Shown here: positions 53,526 through 62,333 of the stretch, piece after piece
How the letters are laid out: the number at the start of each line of letters is the position of its first letter
Numbering within the stretch: position 1 is the stretch's first letter
Assembly: GCF_002304005.1 (NCBI RefSeq)
Contig: NZ_MRCQ01000002.1
Coordinates: 248,001 to 312,000 of the forward strand
DNA from: Flavobacterium sp. ACN6
GTDB lineage: Bacteria > Bacteroidota > Bacteroidia > Flavobacteriales > Flavobacteriaceae
Length of the DNA: 64,000 nt
Direction: 5' to 3'
Position numbers and translations under genes: made by a program
The notes under the pieces: generated by a model
Databases searched by the model: none
What the model saw: the letters and a program-made list of their open reading frames with translations, nothing else
Told to the model about the DNA's origin: nothing

Positions 53526-54108
53526 TTTTATTGTTTCTTTTGTTTCAGGTTTCATGTTTCACGTTGTCTTAGAGAACTTGAAACCTGAAACCTGAAACTT
53601 AAAACCTGAAACTTGAAACTTGAAACCTTAAATAATAAGGACGTGCCACCATCGCGATAAAAGGGCCAATTCACTTTACGCTCATTCGCCCTTTTACCGC
53701 GATGCTGTCGGGCTATCCGCACTGCTTCGGCAGTCAGCTTCTATCCCTCATGCGGACAAACGGGATTATAAAAATATTTTTTTTGCACCAAACCCGACAG
53801 GTTTTTTAAAACTTGTTGGGTTTGTTTTTTGTTTCATGTTTCATGTTTCATGTTCAAACAGGTGTCCCTACAGGACACAATCCGAAATAATCCATTTTTT
53901 TTCTACCGACGAAATATTCCTAGCGGAATATTAAATAATTGTCTTTTCACTAAAAAGACAATCTACATCAAACCTGACAGGTTTCTATTTTTGTTTCAAG
54001 TTTCAAGTTGCTTAACGAAAACTTGAAACTTGAAACTTGAAACTTGAAACCTGAAACTTGAAACCTGAAACTTGAAACAAAAACACAACTAATCTAATTT
54101 CGTTTTGT
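53526..54108. repeat. Mosaic of intergenic repeats
   Basis: About 580 gene-free bases made almost entirely of repeats: facing CCTGAAA/CTTGAAA heptamer arrays (53541-53629 and 53992-54078), a GGGCTATCCGC block (53640-53765), AAACCCGACAGGTTTT hairpin (53791-53824), TTTCATG triplet (53831-53855), GTGTCC/GGACAC hairpin (53862-53878), the MITE half-copy (53895-53932), ATTGTCTTTT/AAAAGACAAT hairpin (53938-53962) and AAACCTGACAGGTTT (about 53972). No coding potential. Confidence 0.75.
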
Positions 54109-54116
54109 TAAGTTTG
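54109..54116 (+). promoter_or_regulatory. -7 element before glpD
   Basis: TAAGTTTG matches TAnnTTTG, 38 bases before the glpD ATG. Confidence 0.45.
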
Positions 54117-54153
54117 CTTTTAACAATTACATCCCTCAAAAACAAACATAAAA

Positions 54154-55737
54154 ATGAATCGTTCTGAACAGTTATCCAAATTACAAAATACCGAACATTG
54201 GGACGTAATAATCATAGGCGGAGGTGCAAGCGGTCTTGGAACCGCTCTTGATGCTGCAAATCGAGGTTATACGACACTTTTACTCGAAGCGGTAGATTTT
54301 GCCAAAGGAACTTCAAGCAGAAGTACAAAATTGATTCATGGCGGTGTTCGTTATTTAGAACAAGGAAATATTCACCTTGTTCGGGAGGCATTAAAAGAAA
54401 GAGGTTTGCTGGCTCAAAATGCCAGTCATTTGATCAAAAACCAAACATTTGTAATTCCAAACTACAATTGGTGGAGCGGTTACTTCTACACTTTCGGATT
54501 AAAAATTTACGATCTATTGGCGGGTTCTTTAAGTTTAGGCAGTTCCAAATACATTTCAAAGAAAAAAACTATTGAAATGCTTCCTAACGTAGAAGAAAAG
54601 GGTTTAGTAAATGGTGTTATTTATCACGACGGACAATTTGACGATTCGCGCTTAGCAATCAATATTGCGCAGACGGCTGTAGAAAATGGAGCCTGTCTTT
54701 TAAATTATACAAAAGTTGTCAATTTATTAAAAGACGATAAAAATCAGGTAATTGGTGTTCAGGCAGTCGATCAGGAAACTGGAAAAGCTTATGACATAAA
54801 AGGTGCTGCAATAATAAATGCTACGGGCGTTTTTACAAATGCTATCATGAAACTCAACGACAACGTTTACAAGAAATATATTGTTCCGAGTCAGGGAATT
54901 CATCTTGTATTTGATAAATCTTTTCTGCCCGGCGAAGAAGCATTAATGATTCCGAAAACAAAAGACGGAAGAGTTTTATTTGCTGTTCCGTGGCACAATC
55001 GTGTTGTAGTTGGCACAACTGATACTTTAATAAAAAAACAAAGTTTAGAGCCAATTGCATTAGAAAGTGAAATTGAATTTGTTTTGGAAACCGCACAACG
55101 CTTTTTAGCCAAAAAACCAACAAGGGCAGATGTACTTTCTGTTTTTGCAGGTTTACGTCCGCTAGCTGCGCCAAAAGAAGAAGGAAAAAGCACAAAGGAA
55201 GTTTCCAGAAGTCATAAAATCATCGTTTCTGAAACTGGCTTAATAACCATTACCGGAGGAAAATGGACTACTTATCGAAAAATAGCTGAAGATATAATAG
55301 ACAAAGCAATAACTAAAGGCAAACTTCCTCACAAACCTTGTGGCACAACACATTTAGCTATTCACGGAAAAAAAGCGACGACTAATGCTGACCGCAAAAA
55401 TCACTTGTACATTTATGGTAGTGATATTTCTAAAATAGTACAGTTACAACAAGAAGAACCCGAATTAAAAGAAAAACTACATCCTGATCACGAATTTACG
55501 ATGGCAGAAGTAGTTTGGGCAATTCGCTACGAAATGGCTAGAACTATTGATGATGTTTTAGCAAGACGTGTTCGCCTTTTGTTTTTAGATGCAAGAGCTG
55601 CCATTCAGTCTGCCGAAAAAATTGCACGACTATTAGCCAAAGAACTCGAACATGATGAAAATTGGATATCTAAAGAAATTTCAAATTTCAAAGAGATTTC
55701 TAATGGTTTTCTACTTTCAGAGTTTAGAAACAAGTAG
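54154..55737 (+). CDS. glpD: FAD-dependent glycerol-3-phosphate dehydrogenase (GlpD/GlpA type)
   Basis: 527 residues. FAD-binding start DVIIIGGGASGLGTALDAANRG (about 18-39, split here), GTSSRSTKLIHGGVRYLE typical of GlpD, and TITGGKWTTYRKIAED near 365. It oxidises glycerol-3-phosphate to dihydroxyacetone phosphate and feeds electrons to quinone at the membrane. No glpK or glpF is adjacent, so control is separate. Full length for the family. Confidence 0.95.
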   Translation: MNRSEQLSKLQNTEHWDVIIIGGGASGLGTALDAANRGYTTLLLEAVDFAKGTSSRSTKLIHGGVRYLEQGNIHLVREALKERGLLAQNASHLIKNQTFVIPNYNWWSGYFYTFGLKIYDLLAGSLSLGSSKYISKKKTIEMLPNVEEKGLVNGVIYHDGQFDDSRLAINIAQTAVENGACLLNYTKVVNLLKDDKNQVIGVQAVDQETGKAYDIKGAAIINATGVFTNAIMKLNDNVYKKYIVPSQGIHLVFDKSFLPGEEALMIPKTKDGRVLFAVPWHNRVVVGTTDTLIKKQSLEPIALESEIEFVLETAQRFLAKKPTRADVLSVFAGLRPLAAPKEEGKSTKEVSRSHKIIVSETGLITITGGKWTTYRKIAEDIIDKAITKGKLPHKPCGTTHLAIHGKKATTNADRKNHLYIYGSDISKIVQLQQEEPELKEKLHPDHEFTMAEVVWAIRYEMARTIDDVLARRVRLLFLDARAAIQSAEKIARLLAKELEHDENWISKEISNFKEISNGFLLSEFRNK

Positions 55738-55998
55738 TTTTCAGCGATTTCAATTCACTAAATCATTAAAAACACAAAAATATTGTCATTTTTCGCTTTT
55801 CACATTTTTGAAAAAACATCATTTTATGGTATTTCAAAAATACATTTACAAATCTTTTTCTTAAGATCATCTTTTAGTTAAATATCAACAAATCAAAACT
55901 TTAAACCAAATAATTATCTATTTTTATTGTCGTTTTGAATTCAGTTATCATTTCAATTCCTACACATTTTTTCAATTAACAAAAATTTAACATGACAC
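55738..55998. other. AT-rich intergenic stretch
   Basis: About 260 bases without a gene or repeat; it leads into the MarR promoter. A 70-codon frame across 55652-55864 is not credible. Confidence 0.4.
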
Positions 55999-56040
55999 TT
56001 GTATATACAACTATTAAAAGTTCTACATTTGTATATACAA
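55999..56040 (+). promoter_or_regulatory. Twin TTGTATATACAA operators on the MarR promoter
   Basis: Two perfect 12-bp palindromes TTGTATATACAA at 55999-56010 and 56029-56040, exactly 30 bp apart (three helical turns). The second overlaps TACATTTG (56024-56031), a perfect -7 element, and the first overlaps a TTG at 55999-56001 as the -33 element. Binding by the MarR protein would block the promoter. Confidence 0.75.
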
Positions 56041-56057
56041 ATTATACACTTACGACT

Positions 56058-56519
56058 ATGACAATTGAAGAGGTTATTAAGAGTACTGTTAAGATGGATA
56101 ATGAGAAAAAGGTTATTCTAAATATCATGTACACGCAGAATGTGATTCAGGATCATTTCAACGAGTTAATTAAACCGTATGATCTGTCTGGAGAACAATA
56201 TAATGTGTTACGTATATTAAGAGGACAAAAAGGACAGCCTGCTAATATGTGCGTCATACAAGAACGAATGCTTGCAAAAACAAGTAATACAACACGCTTG
56301 GTAGATAAATTATTATTAAAGGAGTTTGTAACTCGAAATGTTTGTCCAGATAATCGAAGAAAAATTGAAGTCTTGATTACTCAAAAAGGATTAGATGTTT
56401 TAAAAGAATTAGATCCTAAAGTAGATGCGCACGAACGTGCATTTGCAGAAAACATAAGCTCTGAAGAGCTAGAATTATTAAATACATTATTAGAAAAATA
56501 CCGAACCCAACAAAATTAA
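56058..56519 (+). CDS. MarR-family repressor
   Basis: 153 residues from ATG at 56058; the frame opens 22 codons earlier but that part contains the operators. Winged helix: LSGEQYNVLRILRGQ, recognition region LAKTSNTTRLVDKLLLKEFV and the wing DNRRKIEVLITQKG. Helical ends form the dimer. It leads an operon with a nitroreductase and a YceI protein and very probably represses it through the two palindromes. The inducer is unknown; quinones or nitro compounds are typical of such units. Confidence 0.92.
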   Translation: MTIEEVIKSTVKMDNEKKVILNIMYTQNVIQDHFNELIKPYDLSGEQYNVLRILRGQKGQPANMCVIQERMLAKTSNTTRLVDKLLLKEFVTRNVCPDNRRKIEVLITQKGLDVLKELDPKVDAHERAFAENISSEELELLNTLLEKYRTQQN

Positions 56520-56523
56520 TATT

Positions 56524-57156
56524 ATGAGCACACTTTTAGAAAATCTAAACTGGAGATATGCAACAAAAAAGTTTGATGCAGCAAAAAAAATCTCTGAGGC
56601 AGATTTAAATACTTTAAAAGAAGCTGTCAGATTAGCGGCTTCTTCATACGGATTACAGCCATATAAAGTGGTTATCGTAGAAAACCCTGAATTAAGAGAG
56701 CAGTTAAAAGCTGCCGCTTACGGACAAACTCAGATTACAGATGCTTCTCAATTATTTGTTTTTGCAAATGATTTAAATGCAGGACCAGAATCTGTGGCTG
56801 CTTACATTAAAAACATCAGCGAAACAAGAGGCGTTCCTACTGAAGCTTTAGGCGGATTCTCAGATATGATGAATGGCGTGATCTCAAATTTATCACAAGA
56901 TGCTAAAAATATCTGGACAGCAAAACAAACTTATATCGCTTTAGGAACTTTACTTTCTGCAGCTGCTGAATTAAAAATCGATGCCACTCCAATGGAAGGT
57001 TTCAATCCTGCTGCATTCAACGAAATTTTAGGTTTCGATAAATTAGGTTTAAACGCTTCTGTTATCGCAACTGTAGGTTACAGACATGATGAGGACGATT
57101 CTCAGCATCACAAAAAAGTTAGAAAATCTCACGAAGAATTATTTATCACTCTATAA
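56524..57156 (+). CDS. NAD(P)H-dependent nitroreductase family oxidoreductase
   Basis: 210 residues. NfsB-like FMN flavoprotein: start LNWRYATKKFDAAKKIS with the flavin-binding arginine motif, LAASSYGLQPYKVVIVEN, and the C-terminal VATVGYRHDEDD. It reduces nitroaromatics or quinones. It starts four bases after the MarR stop, so both are made from one transcript. Confidence 0.92.
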   Translation: MSTLLENLNWRYATKKFDAAKKISEADLNTLKEAVRLAASSYGLQPYKVVIVENPELREQLKAAAYGQTQITDASQLFVFANDLNAGPESVAAYIKNISETRGVPTEALGGFSDMMNGVISNLSQDAKNIWTAKQTYIALGTLLSAAAELKIDATPMEGFNPAAFNEILGFDKLGLNASVIATVGYRHDEDDSQHHKKVRKSHEELFITL

Positions 57157-57188
57157 TTATTATTAATCCAAATTCAATTTAAACAAAC

Positions 57189-57755
57189 ATGAAAAATTTA
57201 AAAACAATTGCAATAGCATTATTCGTAGCAGCGGCTAGTATTTCAGTAAATGCTCAAACTAAAAAAATCGACGTAAAAGCATCTACTATCAAATGGGTAG
57301 GTAAAAAAGTAACTGGAGAGCACTCTGGAACTGTAAACTTTAAAGACGGAGCTGTAGTTTTCAAAGGAAAAAAATTAACTGGTGGTTCTTTCACTGTTGA
57401 TATGACTTCATTAACTGCAACTGATTTAACTGGAGAATACCAAGGAAAATTAAACGGGCACTTAAAAGCTGACGATTTCTTCGGAACTGATAAATTCCCA
57501 ACTGCTAAATTAGTTTTCAAAAAAATCGGTTCTAAATCTGCTGACGTTTATACTGTAACTGCTGATTTAACTATCAAAGGAATTACTAAACCTGTAACTT
57601 TTGACATCACTGTAGCTGGAAACACTGCTACAACTGCTTTCAAAGTTGACAGAACTAAATACGATATCAAATACAACTCTGGTAACTTCTTCGAAAACTT
57701 AGGAGACAAAACTATCAATGACGAGTTCGAATTAGCTGTAGCTTTAAAATTCTAA
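57189..57755 (+). CDS. Periplasmic YceI-family lipid-binding protein
   Basis: 188 residues with a signal peptide (MKNLKTIAIALFVAAASISVNAQ). The mature chain has the YceI lipocalin-like fold: STIKWVGKKVTGEHSGTVNF, LNGHLKADDFFGTDKFPTAK and ITKPVTFDITV. YceI proteins bind polyisoprenoids or amphiphiles. It is the third gene of the MarR operon, 32 bases after the nitroreductase, before a strong terminator. The codon use is strongly biased to preferred codons, suggesting high expression. Confidence 0.93.
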   Translation: MKNLKTIAIALFVAAASISVNAQTKKIDVKASTIKWVGKKVTGEHSGTVNFKDGAVVFKGKKLTGGSFTVDMTSLTATDLTGEYQGKLNGHLKADDFFGTDKFPTAKLVFKKIGSKSADVYTVTADLTIKGITKPVTFDITVAGNTATTAFKVDRTKYDIKYNSGNFFENLGDKTINDEFELAVALKF

Positions 57756-57789
57756 TATTCTTTAGGCTTACTAATTCAAAAGAATTAAT

Positions 57790-57822
57790 AACCCCTGCAG
57801 CAAAACTGCAGGGGTTATTTTT
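57790..57822 (+). terminator. Intrinsic terminator of the MarR operon
   Basis: AACCCCTGCAG - CAAAA - CTGCAGGGGTT followed by ATTTTTTT: a perfect 11-bp GC-rich stem. Confidence 0.93.
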
Positions 57823-57891
57823 TTATATAAACTTTTCAAAAATTTAACGTTCTTAATAGTATAGTAACGCTTTCGTAATAACCATCAGGGC

Positions 57892-57919
57892 TTTGATTAA
57901 CATACGGCTTCTAATTTTG
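57892..57919 (+). promoter_or_regulatory. Promoter of the beta-helix gene
   Basis: TTTG at 57892-57895 and TAATTTTG (TAnnTTTG) at 57912-57919 with 16 bp between, near the flavobacterial consensus spacing. Start of transcription would fall about 35 bases before the ATG. Confidence 0.55.
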
Positions 57920-57962
57920 GGGAAATTAAAAAAATCAACAACTAGAAATTAAAATCATAGTT

Positions 57963-59243
57963 ATGAAAACAAAATTACGTATTGCTTCTATCCTATTAAC
58001 TGTCAGCTTTTTTGTACATGCCCAACAACAGCCAAAAGGAATTACAGGAAATACAAACTGGATGAACAATTGGACAAACTTTAAACCAGCCGCTAATGAC
58101 TATAGTGAAGCAACCAATATAATTGCCGGAACAATTGACAAAGACACCAAATTATTAAAACGTAACACTTACCATTTGGTCGGCGTTGTGTATGTTACCA
58201 ATAATGCTACTTTGACTATCGAACCAGGAACTGTAATTCGAGGTGACGATAAAACCTGCGGTACGCTTGTTATTACTGCCGGTTCTAAAATTATGGCAGA
58301 AGGTCTAGAAACCGACCCAATTATTTTTACATCAGAAAATGAAATAAACAATAGAAAACCAGGTGACTGGGGCGGAATAATTGTTTTAGGGAAAGCGCCG
58401 ATAAATTCTTTAGGCGGTGTTCATACTTTACCTTTTGATCTAGAACCGACTTTAAATCATTATGGTGGTCAGGATGCTGAAGATAACTCAGGAATTTTAA
58501 AATATGTTAGAATTGAATATGCTGGAAGAAAGTTAAGTGCTTCAAAAGAACTAAACGGGCTTTCTCTTGCCGGCGTTGGAAGAAAAACAACTATCAGTAA
58601 TATCCAAATCAGTTTTTCTAATGATGATTCTTTTGAATGTTATGGAGGTGATCTAAATATGAGTAACTTAATCTCATTTAGAACTACTGATGATGATTTT
58701 GATTTTACACAAGGTGCTCAAATTAATCTTAGTAACAGTATCGCAATTCGTCATCCATTTTCTTCTGATATTTCAGGCTCAAGATGTTTTGAGGTAGATT
58801 CGTACGAGAAAGTTGCGAATACGGATATGACTAAAAAAATGACTAAAATTAACGCAAGCAATATTACATTGGTTAACTTAGAAGAGAACAATCAAGGTTT
58901 AGTAAGAGAATCTGTTTATGTAAAAGAAAATACATTTTTTAACTTAACCAATAGTGTAGTTTCTGGATTTGCTCCTTTCGTTTTATTGGAAGGAAATATT
59001 GGAAATGGCGAAGCGAACTTATCAAAAATCATTTTAAAAAATGTTATTGCCAATAACTGTAACGGCGAAATTGAAAGCGAAGCTGCAAGCAATACTTCTG
59101 GAATAAAAAACTATTACGGCAATCCTGCAAACGGAATAGAATTTACTAAAATTAAGCTTAGCGAGTTATTTACACTTCCTAATATCAAAGGAAATCCAGA
59201 TTTTAGATTAAATGTAAACAACACTATTGCAATTGGAAATTAA
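57963..59243 (+). CDS. Secreted right-handed beta-helix protein
   Basis: 426 residues with signal peptide (IASILLTVSFFVHAQ). The chain has many short regular strands: TLTIEPGTVIRGDDKTCGTL, GDWGGIIVLGKAPIN, LKYVRIEYAGRK and ISFSNDDSFECYGG. This is the pattern of a parallel beta-helix as in T9SS-exported flavobacterial proteins, though no clear type IX C-terminal domain is seen. No catalytic residues of pectate lyases were recognised. Role unknown; adhesin or surface protein is possible. Confidence 0.85.
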   Translation: MKTKLRIASILLTVSFFVHAQQQPKGITGNTNWMNNWTNFKPAANDYSEATNIIAGTIDKDTKLLKRNTYHLVGVVYVTNNATLTIEPGTVIRGDDKTCGTLVITAGSKIMAEGLETDPIIFTSENEINNRKPGDWGGIIVLGKAPINSLGGVHTLPFDLEPTLNHYGGQDAEDNSGILKYVRIEYAGRKLSASKELNGLSLAGVGRKTTISNIQISFSNDDSFECYGGDLNMSNLISFRTTDDDFDFTQGAQINLSNSIAIRHPFSSDISGSRCFEVDSYEKVANTDMTKKMTKINASNITLVNLEENNQGLVRESVYVKENTFFNLTNSVVSGFAPFVLLEGNIGNGEANLSKIILKNVIANNCNGEIESEAASNTSGIKNYYGNPANGIEFTKIKLSELFTLPNIKGNPDFRLNVNNTIAIGN

Positions 59244-59340
59244 AGAGTTATCACAGTGTATTTGAACGAAATTTAACAAAATTTACAGTTTCGAAAAGTT
59301 TTTTTTTGATTTTTATATACTTCAATTCAAATTACATTTA

Positions 59341-59348
59341 TATCTTTG
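59341..59348 (+). promoter_or_regulatory. trpL: -7 element of the trp operon promoter
   Basis: TATCTTTG, perfect TAnnTTTG, 18 bases before the leader-peptide ATG. Confidence 0.6.
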
Positions 59349-59365
59349 TCACAACAAAAACAGAA

Positions 59366-59422
59366 ATGAGAACAATTTTAAACAATACTTGGTGGTGGAA
59401 CAATTTACGTCAAACGTCGTGA
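59366..59422 (+). CDS. trpL: trp operon leader peptide
   Basis: 18 residues: MRTILNNTWWWNNLRQTS, with three consecutive Trp codons in the middle. It precedes an intrinsic terminator at 59461-59493 and trpE, and follows a TAnnTTTG promoter. In the classical model scarce charged tRNA-Trp stalls the ribosome at the Trp codons and blocks the terminator from forming. The size and placement match known leader peptides; no other gene explains this frame. Confidence 0.92.
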   Translation: MRTILNNTWWWNNLRQTS

Positions 59423-59460
59423 ACTAAGCTTCCTATGGTATTGTAAAAACTATAAATATA

Positions 59461-59493
59461 AAAGGCTTGTCATCACGACAAGCCTTTTTTTTT
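59461..59493 (+). terminator. trp attenuator
   Basis: AAAGGCTTGTC - ATCAC - GACAAGCCTTT plus a nine-T run: a perfect 11-bp stem, 38 bases after the leader-peptide stop. The region between (with AAGCTT and TATGG segments) should hold the antiterminator partner; a short AAGC/GCTT pairing is possible but the full antiterminator was not resolved. Confidence 0.9.
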
Positions 59494-59538
59494 GGTCAAA
59501 ATTTTAAAAAAGCATTAACGAATTAAAAACTATAAACA

Positions 59539-60939
59539 TTGAAACCTTTTAAACTTAATACACATTACAAACAAATACTGGCAGACACTGTCACGCCTGT
59601 AAGCATTTATTTTAAAATAAGAGATAAATTCCCAAACAGTTTATTATTAGAAAGTAGTGATTATCATGGAAATGACAATAGTTTCTCTTATATCTGCTGC
59701 AATCCTATCGCTACTGTAAAAATCGAAAACGAGATTATCTCTAAAACTTTTCCAGACGGAACTTCAGAGAAAATTACTATTGATGCTTCGACTAATATTC
59801 CGCAGGTAATTCAGGAATTTTCAAGTCAGTTTAAATCAGAGAAAAATGATTTTAAATTTATTAATAACGGTTTATTTGGATACATTTCTTACGATGCTGT
59901 TCGTTATTTCGAAAAAGTTTCAATTGCTAAAAAAGACAATGCAACCGCAATTCCAGATGTATTTTATGCTGTTTACCAAAATATTATCGCAATCAACCAC
60001 TTTAAAAATGAGGCTTATATTTTCTGCCACAGTTTAGACGGAAAAAATAACATTGCAGAAATCGAACAGTTACTGCAGTCTAGAAATATTGCTTCGTATA
60101 AATTTGCGAAAGAAGGTGAAGGTTTCTCTAATTTAACCGACGAGGAATTTAAACAAAATGTTGCTCTAGCAAAAAAACACTGTTACCGCGGCGATGTATT
60201 TCAGTTAGTATTATCTCGCAGATTTACCCAAGGTTTTAAAGGTGACGAATTCAATGTTTACAGAGCTTTAAGAAGTATTAACCCGTCTCCTTATTTATTC
60301 TTTTTTGATTACGGAGATTTCAAAATATTTGGTTCTTCACCAGAAGCACAAATTATTGTAAAAGATAGAAAAGCAGAAATTCACCCAATCGCTGGAACTT
60401 TTAAAAGAACCGGAGATGACGAACGTGATGCACTTTTAGCAAAAGAACTTTCTGAAGATAAAAAAGAAAACAGCGAGCACGTAATGCTTGTTGATCTAGC
60501 TCGAAATGATTTAAGCCGAAACGGTCACGATGTAAATGTTGAAAAATACAGAGAGGTACAATTCTTCTCGCACGTAATTCACCTAGTTTCAAAAGTTACA
60601 GGACATTTACATGAAAAAGCTACTACAATGCAGGTCGTTGCCGACACTTTTCCAGCTGGAACATTGAGCGGTGCACCAAAACATAGAGCCATGCAGTTAA
60701 TTGAAGATTTCGAAAAAACCAATCGTAATTTTTACGGAGGCGCAATTGGTGTTATGGATTTTAATGGAAATTTTAACCATGCCATTATGATTCGAACTTT
60801 CCTTTCAAAAAACCATCAATTACATTGTCAGGCAGGAGCAGGAATCGTAGCAAGTTCAGACGAAGAAAGCGAAATGCAGGAAGTCTATAATAAATTAAGA
60901 GCTTTGAATACAGCGCTGGAAATGGCAGAGAAGATTTAG
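59539..60939 (+). CDS. trpE: Anthranilate synthase component I
   Basis: 466 residues from a TTG start at 59539 that directly begins the typical N-terminus KPFKLNTHYKQILAD; no ATG lies nearby. The feedback site LLESSDYHGND (Trp binding) is present. The chorismate-binding core has FQLVLSRRF, FGSSPEAQII, HPIAGTFKRTGDD, SEHVMLVDLARND, TFPAGTLSGAPKHRAM and CQAGAGIVASSD. It makes anthranilate from chorismate with TrpG. First structural gene after the attenuator. Confidence 0.97.
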   Translation: MKPFKLNTHYKQILADTVTPVSIYFKIRDKFPNSLLLESSDYHGNDNSFSYICCNPIATVKIENEIISKTFPDGTSEKITIDASTNIPQVIQEFSSQFKSEKNDFKFINNGLFGYISYDAVRYFEKVSIAKKDNATAIPDVFYAVYQNIIAINHFKNEAYIFCHSLDGKNNIAEIEQLLQSRNIASYKFAKEGEGFSNLTDEEFKQNVALAKKHCYRGDVFQLVLSRRFTQGFKGDEFNVYRALRSINPSPYLFFFDYGDFKIFGSSPEAQIIVKDRKAEIHPIAGTFKRTGDDERDALLAKELSEDKKENSEHVMLVDLARNDLSRNGHDVNVEKYREVQFFSHVIHLVSKVTGHLHEKATTMQVVADTFPAGTLSGAPKHRAMQLIEDFEKTNRNFYGGAIGVMDFNGNFNHAIMIRTFLSKNHQLHCQAGAGIVASSDEESEMQEVYNKLRALNTALEMAEKI

Positions 60940-60940
60940 T

Positions 60941-61065
60941 ATTCAGTCTCAGTTTTCAGTCACAGTTTTTAGTCAGAGAAAATTAGAAACATAGCCAAAG
61001 GCTTTAACTGTTGGAGACATAGATTGGCAAAAACCTGGAACCTAAAACCTGAAACTTGAAACAAA
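60941..61065. repeat. Repeat array between trpE and lipoprotein gene
   Basis: CAGTTTTCAGTCACAG-type heptad strings and then CCTAAAACCTGAAACTTGAAAC. The CAGTTTTCAGTCACAG string returns at 61541-61597. Confidence 0.7.
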
Positions 61066-61087
61066 TAAAAAACAAACCATAAAAATC

Positions 61088-61531
61088 ATGAAAAAAGCAA
61101 TTTCAATTTTATTTTTAATCATTACTATGACGGCTTGTAATTCAGAAAAAAAGCAAAATTCAATTGAAGGAACCTGGCGATTGATAGCAGCGGAAACGAC
61201 AGAGAAAGATTCTACTTTCTCGACTTTCAATAAAAACACCAAAATGATTAAGATTATCAATGATTCTCACTTTGCTTTTTTAAATCATGATTTGAAAAAC
61301 GGGAAAGACTCTACATCAGCGGTATATTTTGCGGGGGGCGGAAAATATACTTTGAAAGACAGTATTTATACCGAAAACCTAGAATATTTTAACAACCGCG
61401 ATTGGGAAAATGGAAAATTTGAATTTGTTGTGAAAGTTCAAAACGATACCTTAATTCAGAAAGGAATTGAAAAAGTAGAAAAATTAGGAATCAACCGAAT
61501 TATTACAGAAAAATACGTTCGAGAAAAATAG
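61088..61531 (+). CDS. Hypothetical lipoprotein inside the trp operon
   Basis: 147 residues. Lipoprotein signal ends MTAC (Cys17) followed by NSEKKQNSIEGTWRLIAAET; the body is a lipocalin-like small beta-barrel (DUF4488/membrane-lipoprotein type). It has no evident role in tryptophan synthesis. It is in the same orientation as the trp genes, flanked by repeat arrays on both sides, so it was probably brought in or is a passenger. Confidence 0.78.
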   Translation: MKKAISILFLIITMTACNSEKKQNSIEGTWRLIAAETTEKDSTFSTFNKNTKMIKIINDSHFAFLNHDLKNGKDSTSAVYFAGGGKYTLKDSIYTENLEYFNNRDWENGKFEFVVKVQNDTLIQKGIEKVEKLGINRIITEKYVREK

Positions 61532-61540
61532 AAAAGATAA

Positions 61541-61597
61541 TCAGTTTTCAGTCGCAGTTTTCAGTCACAGAACCTGAAACTTGAAACCTGAAACAAA
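61541..61597. repeat. Repeat array before trpG
   Basis: TCAGTTTTCAGTCGCAG and AGTTTTCAGTCACAGAACC, then CCTGAAACTTGAAACC heptamers. Same components as at 60941-61065. Confidence 0.7.
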
Positions 61598-61606
61598 ACA
61601 AAAGAC

Positions 61607-62173
61607 ATGAAAAAAATACTAGTTATAGACAATTACGATAGTTTCACCTACAATTTAGTACACTATCTAGAAGATTTGAACTGCGAAGTTACCGTTTACA
61701 GAAACGACGAATTCGAAATTGATGACATTGCTTCTTTCGATAAAATTTTACTTTCTCCAGGACCTGGAATTCCAGATGAAGCCGGTTTACTAAAAGCCGT
61801 AATTGAGAAATACAGTCCGACGAAAAGCATTTTGGGAGTTTGTTTAGGACAACAGGCAATTGGAGAAGTTTTTGGAGGCACTCTTTCAAATCTGGACAAG
61901 GTATATCACGGAGTTGCGACCAACGTAAAAACAGTGGTTTCAGACGAAATCTTATTTGAAGGTTTAGGAAATGAATTCGAAGTTGGAAGATACCACTCTT
62001 GGGTTGTTGATGCTAATCTGCCAGACGTTTTAGAAGCTACTTCAATAGACGAAAATGGACAAATTATGTCACTTAGACACAAAAATTACGATGTAAGAGG
62101 CGTTCAGTTTCACCCAGAAAGTGTTTTAACCCCAAACGGAAAAAGGATTTTAGAGAATTGGATTAAGAGTTAG
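61607..62173 (+). CDS. trpG: Anthranilate/aminodeoxychorismate synthase component II (glutamine amidotransferase)
   Basis: 188 residues. Class I amidotransferase triad: GVCLGQQAIGE with nucleophile Cys79, and RGVQFHPESVL with His and Glu. It supplies ammonia from glutamine to TrpE and possibly to PabB, since one such subunit often serves both pathways. Start opens with ILVIDNYDSFTYNLVHYLE, the family signature. Confidence 0.96.
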   Translation: MKKILVIDNYDSFTYNLVHYLEDLNCEVTVYRNDEFEIDDIASFDKILLSPGPGIPDEAGLLKAVIEKYSPTKSILGVCLGQQAIGEVFGGTLSNLDKVYHGVATNVKTVVSDEILFEGLGNEFEVGRYHSWVVDANLPDVLEATSIDENGQIMSLRHKNYDVRGVQFHPESVLTPNGKRILENWIKS

Positions 62174-62330
62174 AATTTAGTCACAAGTTTTAAAGTCGAA
62201 AGTCATAAAGTCACATCACTAAAACGCAATCTTTCTGTATTTAAAACTAAAATAAGCATTAATCAATTTAAAATAAAAATCTAATATTTGAAGACTTTAA
62301 GACCTTCGACTTTAGACTTTAAGACTTATA
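62174..62330. repeat. AAAGTC repeat hairpin before trpD
   Basis: AAAGTCGAAAGTCATAAAGTC on the left is partly complementary to GACTTTAAGACCTTCGACTTT and GACTTTAAGAC on the right, around an AT-rich centre. It forms an imperfect hairpin in the 160-base gap. Confidence 0.6.
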
Positions 62331-62333
62331 TAA

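Noticed and set aside
54854..55195. 113-codon and 97-codon minus-strand frames inside glpD
   Set aside because: Both overlap each other and a full-length conserved gene; no support.
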